Source of the DNA: Formicarius rufipectus
Lineage: Eukaryota > Chordata > Aves > Passeriformes > Formicariidae
Reading direction: 5' to 3'
Assembly (NCBI GenBank): GCA_013399695.1
Contig: VXAU01003708.1
Coordinates: forward strand, 36,266 to 100,265
DNA: 64,000 nt
Part shown: piece by piece, positions 11,799-23,000 of the stretch
How positions within the stretch are numbered: the stretch's first letter is position 1
Layout: every line of letters begins with the position of its first letter
The notes under the pieces: model-generated
Seen by the model: only the letters and a program-made list of their open reading frames with translations
The model's database searches: none
Told to the model about the DNA's origin: nothing
Program-made: the position numbers and the translations under genes

Positions 11799-14700
11799 CT
11801 GGACAAGGACAGTAAGTATTAGGAGGAGGAAATTTCCCAGTCCTAATTCCCAAACCCATTTAGTCTAATACAAACCTTCAGAAAGTGTAAAATGATCAAA
11901 AAATAGAACAGCTGGGAGCTCCAAGGAGCTCTGGCTGGGAATTTCTTTTGTTTGTAATTTTCCACTTGCTGTTTGTGATGTTTTTATGCCCAGGAAATCC
12001 ATTTGAAGGCATTGCGTTCTGCCACGGAGTGAACGAACACCCAGCTCGGCTCAAGCAATAAATCCCCATTTTAGAGATGAAGCTCATTGAGGCAAATGAG
12101 GAGTTACCAAGATCACACAGGATGGGGACAATAACAACCTGATGCCCCCAATGCAAGCAGGCAAATGACAGAGGACCACAAACAAACAAAAGAAACCCCC
12201 CAAAACAACTACCAAAAAGTCACCCCAAGCCCCCTACATGTGTCCATTGGTGAGGGAATAATTATTTCTGTGTAGGCATAAATGAAAGCAAAATGAAGCA
12301 CACTATAATTAAAATGTCAGTATTAAAAGAAAAATTAATTACAAAATACTACTAAACTATTTTTAATTATAAAGGATTTTCTGTCCTCTTCCTCAAGCCT
12401 TAGCAACACAAATAGGCATCAAACATCACCAGCTACAAACACATCAGTCATCCCTTAGGATTTCTTAAATAAAGGTACAACACAAGGAAATACAACAGGT
12501 CAGGAGAGCAAAAGGTTAAATCTGGTGGTCAACATTTTGAGAGGTTGCCCATGTCTTTGGTACCTGAGTAAGAGCATCACCAAGAGGCAGTTTTCACAGT
12601 TTTGGACAAGGATTCTCACAGCCATGATGCTGTCAAGCTCACATGAGTTGTGACCACTGAGCACTTTTCAGTGGCAAAGATTTACTTGGAAACAAATATA
12701 AAAACTCCTGTAGTATCACTACTTTCTTCCTTTAACCTGGCTCCATCTTCACTGCCGGCACTTCTAATTTCTTATTTGTCCTATTAGCACTAGAATTTTG
12801 CAGTTGTTTTAAATAAGGACAAAAAAAGACTGAGCAGCAAACGGTCACTGAAATAATTCACTCCTTGTTAGCAGGTGAGACAGGCAGGAGCAGGGCTGCA
12901 GGCTGTGAGTCTGGGCTGGGTTTCAGTGTGGGCCAAGTGATGGTGCTTTCTTGTGTAAAGTGAGAGCTAAGATAAAACACAGCTACTGAAGAGAGAAACA
13001 TGGTTTTTATGGCAGACTGAGGCCAGAGTGCTGTGAAAAATAATACCTGTTGCTCTCCTGAAACAAGCATTTCATAAATAGCACATGCCTATCATAACTA
13101 ATATGCCAGTATGATAAGGCTGAGTTTGAGTGGATTTGTTCACCGTGCTCCCAAGCGCACTTCCATTCTTACGGATGCAGACAGGGCTCTTGCTGCCACT
13201 TCTCTGTGCAAGCCAGACCTTAGTGCTGCTGGAAAACAAGCACGTGCATCCCAGGAACAGCAGCCTGACACAAAGCCATGGGGATGCAGCCTGCAGGTGC
13301 ACTGCCAGCCCCACCGAATGCCCGGTGTTTGCAGCCCCAGCTTGGAGCACGCCGGTGGATGCGATTCCCTCCCCTCTCCACCACATCTTGGCACTCACCG
13401 GCTTGAGATAAGCGACGTTGCTCTGACGGATGTCATTGAGGAGCTGATCCCTTGGGGTTATTTCGACCAAGGGAGGAGGTCTTCTCCTGGGAACTGGTTT
13501 AAGGGTTTTGATGACGTCCTTGAGGTTGGTTTTCTCAGCGGGTTCCACGTACTCCGGCACAGCGGGTTTGCGCTGAGTCTTCTTCAGCTTGATCACTTTG
13601 AAGCTGACGGGTTTCTCTCTACAGGTCTGCTCTGGGGCTGGCTGCCTCGTGCTCTCCTGCCTTTTGTTCAGTGACACAGCTGCAGGGATGGGTGGTTTTG
13701 GGGCTTGGGGGGGTTCATGCATCCCCAGCTGGGGCAGAGGTCCCCCCAGCATTTCCCACATCCCGGGAGGCAACCCAAGTCCATTTTCCAGCATCGCTAT
13801 CAACTCTTTCTGCTCCTTCATTTGCTGCTGCCTTTGCCCCTCTTGCCTCTTTTGCCTTTGCTTGTCCAGGTTTCTGCTGAGCAGGTTGGTCACCACCATC
13901 CTGGGCCCCGGCAGTTCGAAGTGGTAGCCCATTTTGAGGAGGGTGGTGTTGGCTTTCAGCAGCCTGGCGATCTCCATCTCTGCCTGGTGGCCCAGCATGC
14001 CGCGCTGGTTGTGAAAGCGGAGCTCCGTCAGCGTCTCGTTGTACTGGAGGCACCGCATGACGGCGACGATGCCTTTGCCAGAGATGAAGTTGGACTCGAT
14101 GTTGAGCGTGGTGATGCTCCTGTTCTCCCGCAGCATGTTGGCCAGTGCGAAGGCCACGCTGTCGTCGGCCCCCACGTTGGCCAAGCTGAACGTTTTGACG
14201 TTCTTATTCTTTTTCATGGCGTTGACAAAGTCTATCAGCATTTCCTTGGGGACGTTTTCGATGTTGTTCAGGTTGAGCTCTTTGACATCGGGGTTGTTTT
14301 TTCGGACCTTCTCCAAACTCTCTTCTAAATTGGTTTGGTTTCCTGAAGGCCTGGCACTTAGCTTCATGAAGCTGGTATCCAGCGCTAGCTTTTGGGGGAT
14401 GTTCAATTTTGATATTTTCTTTTCATTTTCGTTTGGCTTTTCTTTGATTTCTCCCGGTTCTGTACTTGGTTTCTTACTCATCTGATCACTGTGACAGTTC
14501 TCACTGGTATAATTCTCCTTTGTTTCCAATTCAGTCTCATCTTCCTCCTCTTCTTCTTCCTCCTCCTCTTCATCATCTTCCTCTTCCTCCTCAGCTTGTT
14601 CTTTCTCATCCTCCTCCTCCCCTCTCTCCTTATCATTTCCATCTTTCTTTATCTCCCCAGATTGTGTTCCAGAGTTGGACACGTGCTCATTTTGGTAATG

Positions 14701-16874
14701 TCTCTCTTTTCCCTCTGCTCCTGGCATCCTCCCACCGGCCACCTCACCACTGCCACCAGCTCTTCCTTCCACCTCTGCGGCGCTTCTCTGAGGAAGACAA
14801 AACCTCTCAGCTGAAATAACTGAACACACCTTTGTCACATTAACTTTCTGCTCACATAAACATGCGGCAGTTGGATTTAGATCCCTCTGTGTCCACACGT
14901 TAGAGAATAATCCCTCAAAGTGTCACTGCCTGGAAGGCCAGGCTGTGCTGGCTTGCTGGGGGACACATGAACAACTTGTTCTTAAAGAGGCTGCAAACCA
15001 GTTTCTCTTCTTTGCCTACAAAATTAAATCCTGACAATTAAACCCTGAACATATTTAATGCTATGTTTAGATGGTCCTTGAACTCTTTTTGAGGTTCAGA
15101 GTGTTTGATTCATAGTCTGTTTCTGGATTTTGGGTAGTTTTTATCTTTTCTTTGAGAAGAAAGAAAGTTTCTTTTGTGTGCCACAAAGCACCGGAAATCA
15201 GTGTGAGCCACTGATGGTTTGCTCAGCCCAAGGGGGAGTGACAAGGGCACATCATGACCACAGAGGAGTTACCCAGCATATGGTACAACAAGGCCACCTC
15301 CCCTGGTACTGCCAGAGCATCACAGCTGAGGAAGCACCTCACTGAGGATAAAGCAAAATATTAGCTCCATTTTGAGTCCAGAGACAGGAAACCAGGTCCT
15401 GCACAAACCTGTTGCAAGGCTGAGGTGCTTCTAGTGACCAAATAAAATTAGTTGCAGACTTCTACCTCTCCAGAAAACCCCACCAGCTGAGGGGGGATTT
15501 TTTCAAGCGTATTTTTGCAAGTGGATCCTCCATCACCAAGAAATGCTAATAAAATCAAGCTATTTTCCAAAGATTTGCACTACTTCAGGCAGGGCTTGTG
15601 CTGCTCCCAAAGTCAGACAAAATGGTCACAGTCAACTCTGCCTTCAGGGCTGTGGGTCTTCTTTGCTGTGGCAGTGGATGGGTTTAGTTGGGCATTGCTT
15701 GACCAGTTGCAAATGCAGCAGTCAGCTCCACACCCAAATTCCAGATTTGACCTCAGAAGCATTAAAAAAAAAAAATTCATTTTTTTGAGGGTAAGAGTTT
15801 TACTGGAAGGAAAAACCCCCACAGACCTCCCCATGAAACTTGCCTGGTAGAGTCCATGGTGTGCCATGTTGGTCTGTATTAGCAAAACAAAAATATTTAA
15901 AACAAAAATAAAATAAATCAGTTACCTCAAATTCACTTAAGTTTGGGTATGGATGTGTTTCACTTGGCCAAGTTTCAATTCTATTAACCTATTTTTAAGT
16001 GAGGCCCTCATCCTGAAAGATATCTAAGTATGACCTTAACTTTATTGCAAAGTCATAGGGATAGTCAAATAGATTTAAGGGCTGTATTGAACAAGGTTAG
16101 ACTAGTTCCTGGAATTTGCATGCTTGGTCATCAGTGAATTTTTAACCCTGTTAAAAAACAGTGGTTTGGGTTTTTCTCCAGTATGTCATTAAATTCTGGC
16201 ATTTAATAAATACAATTAGTGTAGTCTTTTCTGGAAAAGAAACACGGTGTTGTTTCACATGCAAAGTCAAGCACATTTTAATTACATCCTCCAAACTGAT
16301 CTGGTGACAATTTCTCAGTGATTTGATTTACTGAAACCAAATTAGGATTTTCTTACATTAAAAAGCTTAGCTAAATATTTAGGGAAAGCAATTAAAAAAT
16401 TACTAACCCTGACATCAGTCCAAGCTGGATTCTGTCGCTGTTGAGGCTTTTAGGATTAATCTAAATTGGTTTGTACTATACCTTACGTAAGGGACAGAAG
16501 CAGAGGCAGGTTAAGGTATTAAAGCTAAAAAGCAGATCCCACAGCAGATACATAATAAATATTTGTGATTTTTTGCTTGTTACCTCAGAGGGCAAGAGGG
16601 TGACAGGAACTCTCTCATCCTCGAGCATGCGTCTGGATGCCTTCTGCCAGTACAGGTAGTCAACCAGGGACCTGTGGTCAAAGCTCCCCGTGGGGGGTTT
16701 CTCTGTCTGATCCTTCTGTATCATCCCAGTCGGGACTTCAGGGTCTGGGGCCATGACTTCCATCTCACACTGCAGCTCCTTTAGCTCCTCAGGGGACAGG
16801 TTTGCCAGGATTTCATCTTCATCGATGTCCTCAGGACACACACCTTCATCGGAGTTTTGGCCGAGTTCGGACAT
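11772..16874 (-). CDS. LMOD3: LMOD3 (leiomodin-3), complete coding region in three exons
   Basis: Join, in transcript order, of 16874-16584, 14787-13399 and 11798-11772, predicting 568 residues (human 560). Leiomodin-3 nucleates actin filaments and sets thin-filament length in striated muscle; its loss causes nemaline myopathy in people (established). Visible in order: an N-terminal tropomyosin/actin-binding helix region with EDEILANLSPEELKELQ (~residues 19-35); GMIQKDQTEKPPTG (~50-63); a glutamate-rich acidic tract (~153-185); KKISKL leading to a leucine-rich repeat actin-binding domain (~260-430) with NLNNIENVPKEML, LNIESNF and GYHFELPGPRM; a basic glutamine-rich helix; a proline-rich stretch; then a WH2 motif (~540-562) with RDQLLNDIR. 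All phases join cleanly. The start is placed at MSELGQNSDE by analogy with human MSEH; a methionine two codons upstream at 16880 is equally possible. Expression is expected in muscle under SRF/MEF2 control. FRMD4B lies upstream on the same strand. Confidence 0.94.
11799..13398 (-). other. LMOD3: LMOD3 intron 2
   Basis: A 1.6 kb GT-AG intron with donor gtgagt at 13398-13393 and acceptor ag at 11800-11799. The frame of the large exon stays open about 109 codons into it by chance. A MEF2-like sequence, ctatttttaa, lies at 12357-12366. No repeat was recognised. Confidence 0.85.
12357..12366. promoter_or_regulatory. MEF2-like site in LMOD3 intron 2
   Basis: The sequence ctatttttaa fits the MEF2 consensus YTA(A/T)4TAR. 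LMOD3 is a known MEF2/SRF-responsive muscle gene, but a match this short in AT-rich intron sequence can arise by chance. Confidence 0.2.
13399..14787 (-). CDS. LMOD3: LMOD3 large central coding exon
   Basis: This exon encodes 463 residues (98-560). The acceptor is cttcctcag before the arginine codon at 14787 and the donor is gtgagt after LKP; both boundaries are phase 0. It holds the acidic tract (dense GAG/GAA codons at about 14525-14625), the leucine-rich repeat actin-binding domain, the KQRQKRQEGQ basic helix, a proline-rich linker with GLGLPPGMWEML, and the WH2 motif. The leucine-rich part (about 13840-14320) is CpG-rich compared with the flanks. Confidence 0.95.
14788..16583 (-). other. 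LMOD3: LMOD3 intron 1 (between coding exons)
   Basis: A 1.8 kb GT-AG intron with donor gtaaca at 16583-16578 and acceptor ending cag at 14788. AT-rich, and no coding sequence was seen. It contains a perfect CArg-type box at 16337-16346 and an A-run near 15764-15776. Confidence 0.88.
16337..16346. promoter_or_regulatory. Consensus CArG box (candidate SRF site) in LMOD3 intron
   Basis: ccaaattagg matches CC(A/T)6GG exactly. Leiomodin genes are SRF/MRTF targets in muscle (known), so an SRF site about 240 bases downstream of the first coding exon is plausible. A few perfect matches are expected by chance in 64 kb, so position alone is weak evidence. Confidence 0.35.
16584..16874 (-). CDS. LMOD3: LMOD3 first coding exon
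   Basis: This exon encodes residues 1-97 and ends in phase 0 at LPSE with donor gtaaca. It carries the conserved DEDEILANLSPEELKELQ helix, EVMAPDPEVPTG, and DYLYWQKASRRMLEDERVPVT, all leiomodin/tropomodulin N-terminal features. The frame stays open upstream of the chosen start through KKYQRKERRMN to an acceptor-like ctctgtag at 16912-16919. The true 5' boundary of the exon is therefore not settled. Confidence 0.93.
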
Positions 16875-17040
16875 ATTCATTCTTCTCTCCTTCCTCTGGT
16901 ACTTCTTAAACCTACAGAGAAAGCTAAATTTCAAAGGATTTACTTTTTTTTCCTCCCCTCACTAACAGAAATTCATCTGGTTAAATCGACAACTTCGTGT
17001 TTTGGTCATGAGCTGTGGCAGCCCTCGCTCTCAGTGCGGG
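16875..17040 (-). other. LMOD3: Probable LMOD3 5' UTR
   Basis: The 165 bases before the start codon on the - strand lead up to a CpG-containing stretch and a TATA-like sequence at 17059-17068. If transcription starts near 17040 the gene has three exons, which I believe matches the human structure. Alternatively the acceptor-like site at 16912-16913 is real and the 5' UTR comes from a distant exon. The sequence alone does not decide between these. Confidence 0.35.
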
Positions 17041-17058
17041 ACACAGCCCGTGCAGCGA

Positions 17059-17068
17059 AGTCTATATT
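17059..17068 (-). promoter_or_regulatory. LMOD3: TATA-like element, candidate LMOD3 proximal promoter
   Basis: The complement reads cttaatatag and is followed, 10-50 bases downstream on the - strand, by a locally CpG-containing stretch. It lies about 185 bases before the LMOD3 start codon. It is a reasonable core-promoter position but is a non-canonical TATA. Confidence 0.3.
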
Positions 17069-20000
17069 AAGCTGCACTTGGCTGGATAAAGAGAATTTAT
17101 GGCGATGCTCCATTTTCAGCAACCTGTCAGCTGTGCAAACCCTTCTGACATTTCAGTGCAGCTGGTGTGTCCCCCATTGAGGGAGGCTGGAGACAGACAG
17201 CCATTTTCCAGAGGATTCCCGGGACACTGCGCCGTTCGGTGCTGGAATTGCCACAGGGCGGGTGGAGGGACATTAATGGGAGGTGCACAGGTGAAATCCT
17301 GCCTGTGGGAAGGGTCAGCACAAGGTCTCTGTATCCATAACATCTCTGATCTATCTCAGAAGGTCAGGGGACTGCAGGCTCTGCACAGGCTTTGGTCAGC
17401 TCTAAAGCCTGACTGGACATGGCAGGTGGTTTTGGTGCAAGGGCAGCCATCCCCAATTAATGACCTCTCCCAAATGCCACATCCTGGTTAGGGTGAAATC
17501 TTCCAAGAGGGAAAAACCCCAGGTGAACAGTTGGTACAACACACACCTTGTGCCCAGGGGCAGAGGGCCATGCAAGGACGGGCACCAGCCTTTGAACCAC
17601 CCCGAGCTGTCCCAACAGGAGCATTTCTGACAGCACATCCACAGCCTGTCTGTTTAGGGACAATCCCAATGCCCTGCTTCTTGACTGGCCTGTCTTCACC
17701 ATGAACATCCTTTGCACTGTCAACACATCCTGGCTAACAGTTCCTCTGAGTTTCTCCCTTTTCTTACTCTTTATAACTTTTTTTTTTTTTCAGAATTAAT
17801 AAACAACTACAAAGATTTACTTTGTTATACTCTTAGAACTAATATAACTCCCCAAAATTTATTTTTTTTTCTTAGACATCTATTCCATCCAGGAAGAACC
17901 TCCTTCTTTGTTCAGAGTGTTTTATAGGCTCCTAAATTCACGTGGCAGACCAGAAAGTCACATCTCCAACACCACTGTGCTCATGGCTGCTTTGTAACAG
18001 CAGAGTAAGGTGGTGTGGGTAATTTCTCCACTCACAATTTGGGCTGTTCATTGGACTAGGAAGATTCCTTCTCATGATTTCAAATTTTCTTTGCAGGGAT
18101 GTCAAATCAAATCCTCACCTTGCAACAATGAATGCAACTTCCATAGGGAGGAAACCACAGGAGAGGCTGTGAAACCAAGCCCCACCAATTTTGAAGGCAT
18201 ATTTCTCATTACTGTCTCAACCACGCCGTGCTGGAGTCTGCCAGCAGCAAAATAGGCTCTGCATGACAATGGTGTCTCTTTGCTGTGTTCTCTGACATGA
18301 AACATGGTGTTCAAAGCCCTGTTAACCTCTATTAAAAGGCCATTATCCAAAGGTCTTCATTTGATTCATGCTGTTACACAGCAAGGAAGAGAGCGAAAAT
18401 TTAAGAACAAAATTAGTGGTAAAGACAATAAAAACCCAAGCCAAGAATGTAATGGTTCCATTTGCCCCTTTGGTATTTTGAAGGCCATCCTTATCCTTGT
18501 TTTATATTATGCAGTAGCAGCACAACAGCAGACCCACACATCAATCTATCAGCTCTAGCAGCTTTAACCTCCCATGATTGCTGTCCATAATAGAGTCCAT
18601 AAATGGTTTCCTGATGTTATCAAATAAATCAATGCTCTTCAGGAGCTGGCATCCTACTCTCCCAAAGGATGCAGTTTGGGTCACAGAAGCTGTGTATTCA
18701 CTGCTTACTTACCACTTGCTAATTTCTTGACTGTAAATAAAGCCCCATACCACCTTCTTGGATTTCTGTGCTCTTCAGCCAGGCCATCCTGGGCCATGGT
18801 CTTGTCAGATCACCTCAGTTAAGCAGGGTCAAACCCATGAGGTGCTCTTGAGAAAGAAAACAGGGATATTGAGAACACCATCAGGTATTTGAAAGGCAAG
18901 TTTTCTTCTGAACAGAAATATATCACTTGTCAATACCATGGTTAGGAAACACTATACTGGGAGTGATGTCCTGCCCACCAGAGGCAGACCAAGGGGCTGC
19001 CTGGTGACACCTCTCCTGGTGACACGGGTGCTAATCCCCCAGATTGCCAAGGTGGGTATCACATTTTGCCTACTTTAGGTCTCTCCTCCATAAATTACAT
19101 GCTCAGGGTGCACTTCCTTTCCTAACACACTGTTTAGTGTTTTGGTGTTCTGGAAACAGCACATTAAGGCAACAAACAACACCCTCCAGGCTGGGGACAC
19201 GCTCGTGGCAGACCCAGAAGTCTTTTCCAAGACAAAACTCCCATCTCCTTACCAGTAACATTCGTTGGTATTCCCGTTGGATCTTTCCAAAATAATCACA
19301 CATTCCTCAACCTTCATTAAGACAGGAAAGGCACTTCCAACAGTGGCACTTGCTATTTTCACACCACTTTGACACTTGCTCAGGAATCCCCAGACTAATA
19401 AGCTGCTGCAGGAGCTGCCCTGTTACCAGAGGGCAGAGCTGTGCTGTGCCAGCAGCTGTGCTCAAAGCCCCAGCAGAAGACAAGAGGTACCTGCAGCAAT
19501 CACAGAGCAACTCCTACAGGTAGCAGCTCAAAATTCTTGCTAAGTAGGTACCCAACAAGTGTTAAACAAAAGCACTTTAGGAGCAAACTGATAGGAAAGG
19601 AGGCCTGCCCTTGGTAGTGAATAACTCCTACTCCACCCTCAGTAATGAACTATTCTTATTCCCTGCTTGCTGTTTCTAAGGCAGGTGCTCACATATGGAT
19701 GAGCTTTGGAATGAAACCCAGCAGGCTTTCCTGCAGGATTGCTTCACTTCATTGATTTTTCTCATTTTCAAGTTTTCTTCAAAAATTCCAGCCTATCTCT
19801 CTTGAAAGCAAAAAGGTTGACAAGTTCTTAACTCCAATACCGAGAGGGCCTGACCCCTGTGCCACCATTTGATATGAGGCAGCCCATCATCCCATGCTTT
19901 AAGTGCCTAAAACTGTTCTATTTTTAAGATAATTGATAGGACACATGCTGTTGCCAAATATTTGAAAGCAATTTCTATAATGTTGGCTTTCTTTACTTGT

Positions 20001-23000
20001 TTTGTTTATAAACCTCCCACATTTATTCCCCTCTATTACCAACCCATGGCATTTCCAAGTGCAACTGGAATGATTCAGAGAGTGCAAGTAACCTTGTACC
20101 ACTTTTAAGAAACTCCCAGCCTGATGGGAGAGTCTAAAAGTGACAAACAGTAGCACACACCAAGCAAGTCCAGCAATGCAGTGTAATGCAATACAGGGAT
20201 TATAAAGGGTCAGATGATGAGACCTTAACAATAACAACCATCAAGTAACAGGAGCAATCATAGAGAGACACCCTGTGGGAAAAACGTCAGGGGAAAAAAG
20301 CACCCACCATACCTCCAAACTCTTACAGATATAAATATATCGGATTAAGTTGGTTGCTTAAATAGAGTAAGGACATCTGACTTTCAAAGTACTTGCCCAA
20401 GTCGTTTGACAGGGAGCTGTAAAGTCAACCCTCCATGTGAAGCAGGAGGCACAGCAGGAGTGGCACCAGGGCAGGATGGGGCAGCAGAGATGGGGGCACG
20501 AGCCCCTCAATCCTGCCCCAGGTCAAGGAATCCCCAACATCTCACTCTGCTGAGGTCTGATGGTTTCCTTCAGCTCTGGAAAAGCAAGTGGAGTTGCATC
20601 TCCTGTTTCAGTGGCACCTGGATGCCTCTAATTTGGCCCCCAAAAGAGAAGCTGGCGATTTTTTGTTTCTGTTTTAAGAGCAGCTACACTGAGTCCTTCC
20701 TATGCAACAGAAAACCATCTCTGTCATCATCCACATTCCTCATTCCAGGGAAAAGAAAATGTTTATGTAGAGAGAAAAGGGGAGCATGGAGACATTGGTA
20801 GTGCCAGAAATTGAGGAAATAACATTTCAGCCTGGGGCAGGGCACTGACCTCCCCCACTGGTGTGTCCAAAGCAATCCCACAGGGAAAATCATGGGCAAG
20901 TCAAATGTATATGTCTTGATTTGCATCAAAAAGATTTAATAATTAGCAGGTGGATCTGCACATAATTACAACTGGTTTAAAGCATTTAAAAAGCATTACC
21001 AACCCCCTCATGATTTTGTGGCAGGAATAAGCCCCACATATGAACACTGACACTGACATTTTGCTGGTGGGGGTCTGGGAATAACACAAAGGGCAACTGA
21101 GCTTGTCTTGGGGGCCTGGGCTGACCCAGGGCAAACCTTTGCCCCATTCAGAGCCAAAACATGTTCCAAACCTCACTCTCAAAGCCTGAGTTTCTGTGCT
21201 CACCACTGAACAACAACCATGTTTTCAAGTGGCTGGGGCAGCACCCCCAGCACTGCCAGAGGGGACACACCAGTGTTCTGCACCGTGCTCAGTTACACAG
21301 AAGTAGGGCTGTGGCTACAGGAGGGAGTTTCTACTCCCAGTTATAATTTATAGCACAACCATGGGCAAAACACTGAAATACTCAGTACTAGTTACTGTTA
21401 ACCTGGTATTTTACTTTCCCAGCTTTGTGTTATTTATGTGACCTTGGTAAAGCACTTCCAAACACCTCAACGTTTTCATCCCTGGGTGGTGGTTCATTAC
21501 CTCCTTTCCCCAAAGCATGGCACTAACAGCTGTCAGAAAAAGAGAAAACCAACCTGTGGTGAACTGAGTCTGTGAGAGCCCAAGAGCAATGTTGTTATTT
21601 TATGGGGAACAGGTGACTCCGGATGTTGATTGCCTGACCACAACAGCTCTGCCTGGGGCTTTTCACTAACGGGCAAAACCAAAAGGTGCCCTGAGCTGCC
21701 TCGGTGTGGCTTCACCTGGTTTGGGACAGAGCTGAGGCTGGTTATGGCCATTAAAGGGGGACACCAATCCCCTGAGGACAGGTACCCTGGGGCAGCACTG
21801 GGTCCTGTCTGATGGTCAGAGCTCACAGGGCACAAGGTAAACATGCTGCTGAATCTCACACTAGCCAAGGGCATTTACCCAAATAGTCACTGTTATTAAC
21901 CGAGGGCTTGTGATTCTGTCTGTGTGCAAGACAGGCTCAAAGGTTCAATACTTTGCATCAGAAATGCAAGCTCAGACTCTCAGAAGAGACATTCATCTCC
22001 CCCCAAACTGCCTAAGAGCCTGTCTGTGGCAGCATGTGTGAGTCAGCAATTATTTACTGCTACCTCCACCTTTATTCTTATGATTTATCTCTGCTCTGGG
22101 CTTGCAGGGCAGAGCCTCAGGAGTGACAAAAGCCTCATGCTAAAACCAGTAGCCAGAATTAAATTTTAAAATGTCCCCTCCCTTATATAGCCAGATCTAT
22201 AGTTTCCCTTCCAACGATGCCTGGCAGCACTATTGAATCAGAACTGAAGCAACACATCTCTGAGGACTCTTCAAGGAGCGACATCACCTTCATAACCTTT
22301 GGGAGGAGCAATCACCTCCACATTTATATGAAAACACTGAACTCAGCACAAGCCACATCAGATGAGAAACAGTGTCGTTTGTAGGAAACAATGTCACCCT
22401 TCACATTAAACTGAGGCTTCTCTTTCTTTTATAGCATCCAAACCTATCACATCTCCACACCTCGGATCATCCCACCACTCTAACGTGTCCACGGGCAGTG
22501 ATGCTGCAAAGGCCACGTGGCCACCTCGTTCTGCACACACAGGGTATGTCCTTCCCTAACCTCAGCCTGGAACAGGTGGAAGGATTTCTTCTAGTGTTAC
22601 TCCAGCTGAGCCCTGGCTGGCTGCAAACCCTTCTCCATCTGCAGCTCTTTGATGACACTCTAACGATTAAGTATAAATTGAGACTCGTGCCTGCTGTGCG
22701 TGAGCTGGGCAGGAGATGTCCTGGGAGATGGAGCACATCCCTCTGAAGTCAAGGACTTGATGAAGGATTTACGGTGATTCCCTTTGCGAGGGACAGACAG
22801 GGATAATGAAGCTGGATGGATGGCAAGGAGTTGCTTCTTGGTTAAAGATCTTGCTTCTCTAAGCACTAAGGCCCTGACATCTGTCTCATGTGTCCTCCTG
22901 GGCTGTTTCAGAACAAGAACAAAGGCAAGGGACAAGTCAGGGAGAGACACAATGCCCAGCACAGAGCTTTATTTGCTGCTTCTTACTGTGCTATCTCCTC

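Noticed and set aside
12858..13070. Possible alternative LMOD3 last exon ending VSPANKE
   Set aside because: It can be joined in phase, but the acceptor is poor and the residues fit the family terminus less well than VPLPKQLE at 11772-11798.
13111..14819. Long + strand ORFs (up to 207 codons) opposite LMOD3
   Set aside because: They are antisense shadows of the LMOD3 exon; the leucine- and proline-rich content comes from the complement of the glutamate tract and of leucine-rich repeat codons.
17778..17793. T-run plus cag resembling a + strand splice acceptor
   Set aside because: No coding frame or donor follows and no + strand gene is known here; likely a poly-T stretch.
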